Source: Staphylothermus sp.
Lineage (GTDB): Archaea; Thermoproteota; Thermoprotei_A; Sulfolobales; Desulfurococcaceae
Assembly: GCA_021159785.1 (NCBI GenBank)
Contig: JAGHDU010000118.1
Coordinates: 1 to 5,794 of the forward strand
Direction: 5' to 3'
Length of the DNA: 5,794 nucleotides
The translations under genes were made by a program, and so were the position numbers. Below, one piece after another: positions 1-4,693 of the stretch (its first letter is position 1; every line of letters starts with the position of its first letter). The notes under the pieces are model-generated. The model was not told the origin of the DNA. It saw only the letters and a program-made list of their open reading frames with translations, and made no database searches.

Positions 1-20
1 ACCCATAATGGATGGAGAGG

Positions 21-28
21 CATATAAA
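21..28 (-). promoter_or_regulatory. possible TATA box for the next gene
   Basis: Read on the minus strand this is TTTATATG, about 15 bases before an ATG-GGT at positions 6 to 1. That would suit a leaderless or very short-leader start of the next minus-strand gene. Only two codons lie inside the window, so the gene itself cannot be judged. Confidence 0.22.
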
Positions 29-48
29 TTATCTTGTAGCTCCAGGAG

Positions 49-53
49 AAAAA
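49..53 (-). terminator. short T run after aEF-1beta
   Basis: Five T residues on the minus strand follow the aEF-1beta stop codon by 6 bases. Archaeal termination often uses such U-rich tracts without a hairpin, and none is visible here. The run is short, so this is a weak call. Confidence 0.25.
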
Positions 54-59
54 CTAGTG

Positions 60-332
60 CTAGGAAATTCTGTGAACTGCTTCGACTTCTACCTGGCTTA
101 CTCCTTCAACTTTCATTACTGCGTTTTCTAGAGGTTCTGTACCACCTTCTGTTTGTTCGGGCATGAATATGTATAGTCTTAATGCTTTGAGTCCGAAAGC
201 TATTGGTTCTATATCGTATCCCTTTATCTCGTATCCTTCTGGTAAAGCTTGTCTTATTCTTTCTTTTAATTCTTCTAAATCAATATTGATATCTTCTGGT
301 AAGACTTTTAATAGTACGAGAACCTTAGCCAT
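60..332 (-). CDS. ef1b: translation elongation factor aEF-1beta
   Basis: A 90-residue protein that matches archaeal aEF-1beta in length and pattern: N-terminal strand AKVLVLLKVLPED, a helix rich in Glu, Lys and Arg, then EIKGYDIEPIAFGLKALRLY, and a C-terminal VEGVSQVEVEAVHRIS. The factor exchanges GDP for GTP on aEF-1A in the cytoplasm. The frame is open further upstream to an ATG at 374. I start at 332 because family members begin MAKV and because GAGGTG lies 7 bases before this ATG. That ribosome site contains the TGA stop of the upstream zinc-ribbon gene (11-base gap), so the two genes are co-transcribed and probably coupled in translation. The gene is intact with ordinary composition. Identification is firm from family pattern. 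Confidence 0.93.
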   Translation of the reverse strand: MAKVLVLLKVLPEDINIDLEELKERIRQALPEGYEIKGYDIEPIAFGLKALRLYIFMPEQTEGGTEPLENAVMKVEGVSQVEVEAVHRIS

Positions 333-343
333 ACATACGCACC

Positions 344-559
344 TCATGGACCACGGAATCCACAATTGGGACATACATAGGGAACAGATAGTTTTCTACA
401 TTTCTTACATCTTCTAATTATTACTTGTCCACAGTTAGGGCATGGGAACTCTGTACCGTGCTCATGTGGAGCCATTACTCTATGGCAACTACTACATATG
501 GGTGGACTGGCTGTTTCTGCTACCGATATACTGGTTTTTAACTCGTATCGTGAAGCCAT
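344..559 (-). CDS. zinc-ribbon protein, predicted RNA-binding (translation-linked)
   Basis: A 71-residue protein with four CxxC knuckles: Cys22/25, Cys40/43, Cys51/54 and Cys63/66, enough for two zinc sites. It ends CPNCGFRGP. This is the archaeal family of small zinc-ribbon proteins predicted to bind RNA and act in translation (similar to haloarchaeal HVO_2753). The N-terminal 20 residues before the first knuckle are somewhat longer than in other members. Two starts are possible: ATG at 571 and ATG at 559. I chose 559 because GGTGA lies 5 bases before it, whereas 571 has only a weak AGGGAA. Placement directly before aEF-1beta supports a translation role. The exact function is unknown. Confidence 0.85.
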   Translation of the reverse strand: MASRYELKTSISVAETASPPICSSCHRVMAPHEHGTEFPCPNCGQVIIRRCKKCRKLSVPYVCPNCGFRGP

Positions 560-603
560 ATACGTCACCATCAGTTCCCTAGACCTTTAGCTATACCATA
601 CAA

Positions 604-623
604 CGTATAAAACAGTTTAAAAA
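604..623. promoter_or_regulatory. divergent promoter region, zinc-ribbon/aEF-1beta versus pth2/truD
   Basis: The spacer between the two divergent operons holds overlapping TATA-like sequences. On the minus strand there are TTTTTAAA (616-623) and GTTTTATACG (604-613). On the plus strand there is GTTTAAAAATA beginning at 615, about 40 bases before the pth2 ATG. The TTTAAA core is palindromic, so one box could serve both directions. Start sites are not resolvable by eye. Confidence 0.4.
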
Positions 624-656
624 TATTCCTACATAAAGCAGTTCAAAACCAGAGGG

Positions 657-1022
657 ATGAAACCATTGACTGATTATAAACAGGTAATAATAGTTAGAAC
701 TGATATCAAGATGAGTAAAGGTAAACTCGCTGTACAAGTAGCTCATGCAGCTGTTATAGCGGCTTTTGAAGCGTATAAGAGGAATCGAGATTGGTTTGAA
801 CAATGGTGGAACACAGGGCAGAAAAAAATAGTAGTTAAGGCTAGTTCTGCAGATGAATTACTTGAATACGCCGAGATCGCTAAGAGAAATGGATTACCAG
901 TCTCTATTGTGAGAGACGCTGGATTAACAGAGCTCCCCCCAAGAACATTGACAGCTGTTGGAATAGGTCCAGCACCATCGAGTAAGATAGACCCAATAAC
1001 TGGGGGTCTAAAACTACTATGA
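657..1022 (+). CDS. pth2: peptidyl-tRNA hydrolase, Pth2 family
   Basis: A 121-residue protein covering the whole Pth2 fold, which releases tRNA from peptidyl-tRNAs that drop off the ribosome. Visible family motifs are VIIVRTDIKMSKGKLAVQVAHAA (about residues 10-32, with Lys21, Lys23 and His30), the GQKKIVVKA strand (54-62), VSIVRDAGLTELPP (82-95, with Asp87 and Thr91 in the catalytic area) and the C-terminal TAVGIGPAPSSKID-TGGLKLL. Length and order match archaeal Pth2. The start at 657 has GAGGG directly abutting the ATG, too close for a normal ribosome site, so the message may be leaderless or short-leadered. The stop TGA overlaps the truD ATG as ATGA. Intact; no oddities apart from a hairpin near the 3' end. 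Confidence 0.95.
   Translation: MKPLTDYKQVIIVRTDIKMSKGKLAVQVAHAAVIAAFEAYKRNRDWFEQWWNTGQKKIVVKASSADELLEYAEIAKRNGLPVSIVRDAGLTELPPRTLTAVGIGPAPSSKIDPITGGLKLL
988..1010 (+). promoter_or_regulatory. mRNA hairpin over the truD ribosome-binding region
   Basis: TAGACCC (988-994) and GGGTCTA (1004-1010) form a perfect 7-bp stem with a 9-base loop inside the last codons of pth2. The only purine-rich ribosome site for truD, GGGGGT (1002-1007), is partly in the 3' arm. The stem ends 8 bases before the truD ATG. It could hide the truD start until ribosomes finishing pth2 open it. The role is inference; the stem is seen directly. Confidence 0.35.
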
Positions 1023-2118
1023 GTAATGAATTCTATATTCATCCATTAGACTATGTTTGTGGATTAAAGCATTATTTAACGAAAGATAACTCAACTATAC
1101 CTACATTGTTTCAAGTAAAAGCTTCATAGTTGAAGAACTCATTGACTGGAAAAAGCTCGGATTCGACAAAAAAGATGGAAACTACCTCGTATTGAAAATT
1201 ACCAAGAAAGATATGGATACTTTTCAAGCTATAAGAATAATTTCCCGAACAGTCAATATACCTGAGAAAAACTTATACATATTAGGTCTAAAAGACCGAG
1301 ATTCAAAAAGCATTCAATACGTGTTCATTAATAAACACTTAATAGATAAACCATCCGATCTCGTCATTTACAACGATAACCTAGATATAGAACCAATTGG
1401 TTTTACACGAATAAAGCCCGGAAAGAAACACTTGATAGGAAACAGATTTACTCTAGTCGTTAATGAAGTAAGAGAATATGAAAAAGCAAAACAACTAATG
1501 AATATTATAACGGAAAACGGGTTACCATCTTATTATGGTTACCAACGATTTGGTGTCAAGAGACCTAATACTCATCTACTCGGTAAATATATTATTCTCG
1601 GTAGAACTGATTTATTTGGAAAAGAATTATTGAGGTCTATTTATCCACTTGAATCAATACACTCAATTATTGGGAGGAGGTTAGGGAGATATCATAAACT
1701 CTACTATGAGAAGGTATTCTCACAGAGTAAGAATCCAGAAAAAGCACTTAGAACTTTATTGAGTATACTTAATGAACTCTACATTGATGCATTCTCTTCT
1801 TATCTCTATAACTTATTGCTTAACAAAATAATTGATCTACATGGATGGAATGAATTAAACAATTTATACCCTATGCCGGGATGTGTTGATTCAAAAAAAT
1901 ATTATGAGGATATTTTGGAAAAGGAAGGTATAACGTACGATGTTTTAATAAAGTATACTAAATGCTGGTATAGGAGAGGATTATTTAAACCAATTAATCC
2001 GCGTGTTAGTGTTGAGAATGGTATACTATTCATTAGCTTTGAACTTGAAAAAGGATATTATGCATCAATTATCATGAGGGAATTATTTAAGGAAAACCTA
2101 TTGTTTACTCAAATCTAA
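1019..2118 (+). pseudogene. truD: tRNA pseudouridine synthase D, frameshifted
   Basis: TruD makes pseudouridine at position 13 of tRNAs. The true start is the ATG at 1019, overlapping the pth2 stop. That frame gives MSNEFYIHPLDYVCGLKHYL and runs to TAG at 1127. The next frame picks up SFIVEELIDWKKLG from 1120 and continues to the stop at 2116-2118. One extra base in the A run 1117-1120 restores about 366 codons. Family motifs lie in the second frame: LGLKDRDS with the catalytic Asp near residue 93, GNRF near 141-144, YYGYQRFG near 172-179, SSYLYN, and a C-terminal GYYASIIMRELF. An apparent start at TTG 1192 inside this frame is an artefact. The gene may be truly broken, be misread by one base, or use -1 slippage on AAAA; a sequencing error is the simplest view. 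Slightly short for archaeal TruD, perhaps lacking residues near the break. Confidence 0.85.
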
Positions 2119-2602
2119 TCCTAACATTTTGTCCCAAAAGATCGGTAAGTAGCTTCTCTAGACGGCTCTTTCTACCACCTATGAATCTCTGGTCACGTCT
2201 CGATACTCGAACAATTATTTGTTCAGTTCCATCAGGTAACCAGAGAGTATTCATTCCTAGAAGTGTTGCTGGATAAAGTATTTGTTCAACAAGATATTTT
2301 TTGTCATTACTATAAACTACCAACTTGGTTCTCTTCTTTAATACGCCTGATAACTCCCTACTTATTCTCTCTAATTCTTCTTTTTCCCAGTGATCACGCA
2401 CTAATACGATAACTAATCCATTTAGATTATACGATTTGATATATTCTCCTTTTCTGAGTTCTTTGATGTTATCTTCTAGCTCCATAAGTGCCTTCATGAT
2501 CGGTATTTCATCCTTATCAACAACACCCGTGTCGACTTTTCGCTGGCATGTTGGACACAGAATACCGCTCCTGACACATATCTTGTCGAGAGGATACTTC
2601 AA
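2105..2602 (-). CDS. NusA-like RNA-binding (KH) protein, archaeal
   Basis: A 165-residue protein. The N-terminus carries CVRSGILCPTC (Cys9, Cys16, Cys19), a likely metal-binding knuckle. It is followed by a Glu/Lys-rich helix (30-52), a strand YNLNGLVIVLV (58-68), and a second half from about 90 that reads as a KH-like fold: TKLVVYSND, then LLGMNTLWLPDGTEQIIVRVSRRDQRFIGGRKSRLEKLLTDLLG, with IGGRK as the probable GxxG loop. This matches a crenarchaeal family annotated as NusA-like transcription factors; its role is not established. The start is TTG at 2602, the only start codon after an in-frame TAG, with GGTGAT 9 bases upstream. The 3' end overlaps the truD 3' end by 14 bases, tail to tail. 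Intact. Confidence 0.75.
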   Translation of the reverse strand: MKYPLDKICVRSGILCPTCQRKVDTGVVDKDEIPIMKALMELEDNIKELRKGEYIKSYNLNGLVIVLVRDHWEKEELERISRELSGVLKKRTKLVVYSNDKKYLVEQILYPATLLGMNTLWLPDGTEQIIVRVSRRDQRFIGGRKSRLEKLLTDLLGQNVRIRFE

Positions 2603-2627
2603 TTCTAGTCCATCACCACTCTACCAA

Positions 2628-2676
2628 TTCTTATAATCTATTACAAAGTAACTATAAGAAACACCTATATAAAATA
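2628..2676 (-). promoter_or_regulatory. candidate TATA boxes for the NusA-like gene
   Basis: Two TATA-like sequences face the gene: TATTTTATATA (2666-2676), which would give a leader of about 40 bases containing the GGTGAT site, and TTATAAG (2628-2634), which would give an almost leaderless message lacking it. The distal box is the better match and keeps the ribosome site. Confidence 0.35.
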
Positions 2677-2717
2677 TTAAGTTTCAACATAACCCATGGA
2701 TTTGAATAAAAGAAGAA

Positions 2718-2786
2718 TAATTGATCAGCTACCGTGAAGCTCTTCCTCCCTCTCACGGTCTCGTGAGAGGAGGAGTCATCATCCAC
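2718..2786 (-). ncRNA. candidate C/D-box guide sRNA
   Basis: On the minus strand a perfect box C, AUGAUGA (2782-2776), is followed 47 bases later by a perfect box D, CUGA (2727-2724), the spacing of an archaeal C/D sRNA. A TATA box centred near 2809 places the transcript start at about 2783-2786, just before box C. Short flanks UGG and UCA can close the K-turn stem. The guide before box D, CUUCACGGUAG, can pair over about 10 bases (one G-U) with the conserved 23S rRNA segment UACCGUGAGG; the fifth base from box D would direct methylation of the second C of ACC. Internal C' and D' boxes are degenerate. Oddly, the middle forms a strong 9-bp hairpin extended past a bulge (2745-2774), unlike standard C/D RNAs. 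The RNA class is inference. Confidence 0.5.
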
Positions 2787-2803
2787 TTTTTAATTATTTA
2801 TCT

Positions 2804-2813
2804 GCTTATATAA
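2804..2813. promoter_or_regulatory. near-symmetric TATA box of the sRNA spacer
   Basis: CTTATATAAA reads as a good TATA box on both strands. On the minus strand it fits the start of the C/D candidate. On the plus strand it would start a transcript near 2835 that runs into the GC-rich island. Confidence 0.5.
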
Positions 2814-2883
2814 AGATGCCCATGAGGATTATTGTGGAAATTTGTTCTCAAAAAAGGTTTCAAAAGGATTATGATTGGGTTGA

Positions 2884-2945
2884 AGGCCGGGAATCCCCGG
2901 CTCATTCCTAGCCTGTACGGCTGCGTTGCCGGGGGGCGGGGTCGT
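2884..2945. other. GC-rich structured island of unknown identity
   Basis: A sharply GC-rich block in AT-rich DNA. It holds GCCGGG/CCCGGC (2886-2891 with 2896-2901, loop AATC) and an alternative longer fold: CCCCGGC (2895-2901) with GCCGGGG (about 2927-2933), enclosing AGCC/GGCU with a 5-base loop. In AT-rich hyperthermophiles such islands are usually structured RNA. Either strand is possible. On the minus strand one open frame reads PPPGNAAVQARNEPGIPGLQP, which resembles TnpB C-termini, and the hairpin ends in TTCAAC, so it may be a leftover right end of a different IS605-type element. The upper stem is too short for an H/ACA RNA. Identity unresolved. Confidence 0.4.
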
Positions 2946-2970
2946 GTAAAATATTGTGGTTTTGAGAAAT

Positions 2971-3159
2971 TTATTTTTTCTCAGCTATTTCGACGCCGAT
3001 GTAGGTTACGGTATCTTTTATTCTTGGGTCGCTTCTTATTTTCTCTGTTACCACTTTGTATACTGATCTTACTGAGTCTGATTCTACGCGTATTAATAAG
3101 TCGTAGTTACCTGCGATTGTGAATACTTCTTTTACTTCTGGTATGAGTGTTAAGTGGTT
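2971..3159 (-). pseudogene. C-terminal fragment of CBS-RAM regulator (Lrp/AsnC effector domain)
   Basis: Sixty-two codons, ending in TAA at 2971-2973, read NHLTLIPEVKEVFTIAGNYD and on to GVEIAEKK. This is the second half of a RAM (AsnC-type ligand-binding) domain: the IPEVKEV helix end, the glycine turn AGNYDLLIRVE, the helix SVRSVYKVVTEKI, and the last strand TVTYIGVEIAE. There is no start codon and no N-terminal strand; the frame meets a stop inside the mobile element. The missing first strand, TTGFVLAKVQPGREGELA, lies at the end of the CBS gene fragment at 4694-4750, so the two halves were one gene before the tnpB element went in. Not expressed as a normal protein unless the element is lost. 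Confidence 0.85.
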
Positions 3160-3211
3160 GCCCGTGCATGGTATTTAAGTTGTTTTCGATATTTTGATAA
3201 CTTGCACGGGC
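3160..3211 (-). repeat. right-end inverted repeat of the tnpB element
   Basis: GCCCGTGCA (3211-3203 on the minus strand) and TGCACGGGC (3168-3160) form a perfect 9-bp stem around 34 bases. An inner AGTT/AACT pair can extend it. The 5' arm lies in the codons for Lys-Pro-Val-Gln near the tnpB C-terminus; the 3' arm lies past the stop and touches the host gene. Confidence 0.6.
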
Positions 3212-3330
3212 TTCCCCCTCATTCCTTCTTGGGTTTGCATCTGGTTGGGGGCTTTCGGGGCATCCATGGAACCACGGTGCCCCACATCTCGGGTCAGGAG
3301 TTTTAATCCTTTGAGTGCTAGGTTCCATGA
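3160..3330 (-). ncRNA. predicted omega RNA (TnpB guide RNA scaffold), 5' end approximate
   Basis: TnpB nucleases use an RNA made from the tnpB 3' end through the element's right end, with the guide taken from flanking DNA. This segment is more GC-rich than its surroundings and foldable: GGGGCA/TGCCCC (3283-3278 with 3262-3257) inside the coding part, a 5-bp C/G stem (3251-3247 with 3218-3214), and the terminal stem GCCCGTGCA/TGCACGGGC ending at 3160. The bases that follow on the minus strand, ACCACTTAACACTCATACC (about 3158-3140), would be the guide in this copy. The extent is inferred from the family and the 5' end is a guess. Confidence 0.38.
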
Positions 3331-4399
3331 CGTTATAACATCTCTTGTAGTGATTATCCCACAAGCTAACTTAACCCACCTATAGTTAATGAACTCTAAT
3401 TCATCACCCAACGGTGATGTTCTAGATGTGTTCCTTGGGTCTGCATATATTACTAGTAGTCCTTCTGTTAGTGTTTTGTAGTGTATATATGATTGTATTC
3501 TATGGTATGCCCATAGCGAGAGCTTCTTGTTGAACCACCTAGAACTATTGGTTTTGTTCCTGAGCTTGTTCAAGTTCTCCAAAACAATCAGTGCATTATA
3601 TTCTTTGGCTATCTCTACTATTTTCCTAGAGATGTAATGGCATGAGTCTGTGAGAATATTCCTAGCCCTCCCACCATGCCTTCTAATCGCCTCTCTTACC
3701 CCCTTAACATATCTCCACTCTCTAGGATACTTCCTCTGTATATTCTCAGCAACGATTCTATGTCTTAGTGCTCTCTTCAACCCATTAAACGGTATGGTTC
3801 CCATGGAAACCAGGTTCTCATTAGTGTCAACTATTGTATAGGTTATGTTGTCGAAGTTAATATCAACACCCATTACTGTATTCGGCTTTATTATTTTTAC
3901 TTCCTTCTGGAAGGTGAAGTAAATCCATATTTCATTATCTCTATAGCTAACAAGTATCTCCTTGAGCTTCCATGAATCGTTAAGATACTTATCTAGATAG
4001 CTATACCACAATAGCTTTAGCTCAACCCATCCACCATTAAGAACAGCTGTCCTCAACACCCTGTTGTTTAAGTCTAGTCTGTAGTCTTGATAATCTAGTC
4101 TTGCTGTTAGTTTTCTCAGTACTGGTTTGCTACCTTTATTCTTCTTGGTGGCTTTTAACTACTTCTCTAGCTCTAAGCTCGATTTTGTGACAGTGATGTG
4201 CTCGGAAACCTTGTTTTCTTAGTATTTTATAGAATTTGTAATGTAATTCTTTCATTGATGGTGTGTGGTCTAAACCCCATATTTCATCTATAACGTATTG
4301 TGTCCAGTCACGAAATGCTTTAAGGAATCGGAGTGATTTAATAGTAATAGCTGGGTCAGGGGCGACTGCTTTAATTTTTGCAGTCGCTAAAACCCTCAT
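3175..4399 (-). pseudogene. tnpB: TnpB RNA-guided nuclease, frameshifted
   Basis: Two overlapping frames make one TnpB of about 407 residues. The first (ATG at 4399, GGGGG directly before it) gives the N-terminal domain, MRVLATAKIKAVAPDPAITI, up to REVVKS. The second resumes at 4152 with ATKKNKGSKPVLRKLTARLD and runs to TAA at 3175. The shift lies in AAAAGCC (4150-4156): one A too many, or two bases lost. The RuvC triad is complete: Asp in GVDINFD, Glu in LIVLENLNK, Asp in ITTRDVITSWNLAL. The zinc-finger site is degenerate: where RTCPxCG is usual it reads RTSPLGD, and only one Cys (LACG) remains. The C-terminus ends GSMDAPKAPNQMQTQEGMRG, typical of crenarchaeal copies, then KPVQVIKIS. TTG at 4059 is not a real start. 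Probably active if the shift is a sequencing error. Confidence 0.88.
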
Positions 4400-4432
4400 C
4401 CCCCAGCCCTAATTATTCTGTTTATGAGTCAT

Positions 4433-4442
4433 TCTTATATAG
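4433..4442. promoter_or_regulatory. shared bidirectional TATA box inside the element
   Basis: CTTATATAGT reads as TATA on both strands. It lies 35-43 bases before the tnpB ATG on the minus strand and 33-42 bases before the ATG at 4475 on the plus strand. Start sites about 25 bases out would give leaders near 10 bases each, keeping GGTGAG for the small gene. A regulator from the small gene binding here could control both. Confidence 0.5.
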
Positions 4443-4474
4443 TTTTGCTCTAAGTAATTATTTGGTGAGACTCT

Positions 4475-4629
4475 ATGAGCCTTGTCTATAATTTTGAGGC
4501 AAAGATAATAAGGTATGGTGGAGGAAGATACGTACTCTACCCGCCTAAGAAGTATCAAGAAAAGCTTAAACAATTCCATGGAAAAGGGTAAAAGTAATCG
4601 TGATCGTAGAACCAGAACAAAGTTGCTGA
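4475..4629 (+). pseudogene. small AbrB/SpoVT-like protein gene carried by the element, frameshifted
   Basis: ATG at 4475 has GGTGAG 5 bases upstream. The first frame gives 38 residues, MSLVYNFEAKIIRYGGGRYV then LYPPKKYQEKLKQFHGKG, and stops at 4589-4591. Adding one base in GAAAAGGG (4581-4588) gives HGKRVKVIVIVEPEQSC and a stop at 4627-4629, 51 residues in all. Alternating strands, a glycine-rich turn, a Pro-Pro-Lys-Lys helix start and a final VKVIVIV strand resemble AbrB/SpoVT swapped-hairpin DNA-binding proteins. The family call is tentative. It sits between the host-gene junction and tnpB, divergent from tnpB, where other IS605 elements have tnpA. It could be a transcription regulator of the element or an unrelated cargo gene. 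Confidence 0.5.
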
Positions 4630-4693
4630 AACACAGTAAAGCCACCATAATAACCAAAATACTCATAATATCATTAACGATTAAATAGTCTGT

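Larger units (their letters stand above)
3160..4693 (-). mobile_element. IS200/IS605-type tnpB-only element (IS1341-like) inserted in the CBS-RAM gene
   Basis: The limits come from the interrupted host protein: its RAM domain is in frame up to 4694 and resumes at 3159, so about 1.53 kb was gained between. Inside are tnpB, a small divergent AbrB-like gene, a shared TATA box, and no tnpA, so movement would need a transposase in trans. The right end carries a 9-bp terminal hairpin. The left end (4630-4691) is AT-rich with only a 12-base imperfect palindrome, ATCATTAACGAT. GTTGC occurs at both junctions (3157-3161 and 4692-4696), so each boundary is uncertain by up to 5 bases. Joining at GTTGC gives a host frame one base short. 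Confidence 0.8.

Noticed and set aside
163..417. Plus-strand open frame opposite aEF-1beta
   Set aside because: It is antisense to two well-supported genes and shows no family pattern.
1192..2118. A 308-residue truD starting at TTG 1192
   Set aside because: The conserved N-terminal region lies upstream (FIVEELIDWKKLG in this frame and MSNEFYIHPLD in the neighbouring one), and the ATG at 1019 overlaps the pth2 stop in the usual coupled way.
2884..2945. H/ACA guide RNA
   Set aside because: The fold has a lower stem, an internal loop and an upper stem, but the upper stem is only 4 bp, with no K-turn and no ACA at the expected place.
2884..2950. SRP RNA or RNase P RNA
   Set aside because: The conserved SRP helix 8 and RNase P core sequences are absent, and the segment is too short.
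2832..3122. A 96-residue plus-strand open frame
   Set aside because: It crosses the GC island and is antisense to the RAM fragment, whose protein sequence is clearly conserved.
3107..3364. An 85-residue open frame on the minus strand
   Set aside because: It runs out of frame through the RAM fragment and the tnpB end and resembles nothing.
4409..4693. C-terminal 95 residues of the apparent CBS open frame, hydrophobic and membrane-like
   Set aside because: It is read-through into the mobile element, antisense to the small AbrB-like gene; the host domain continues at 3159 instead.
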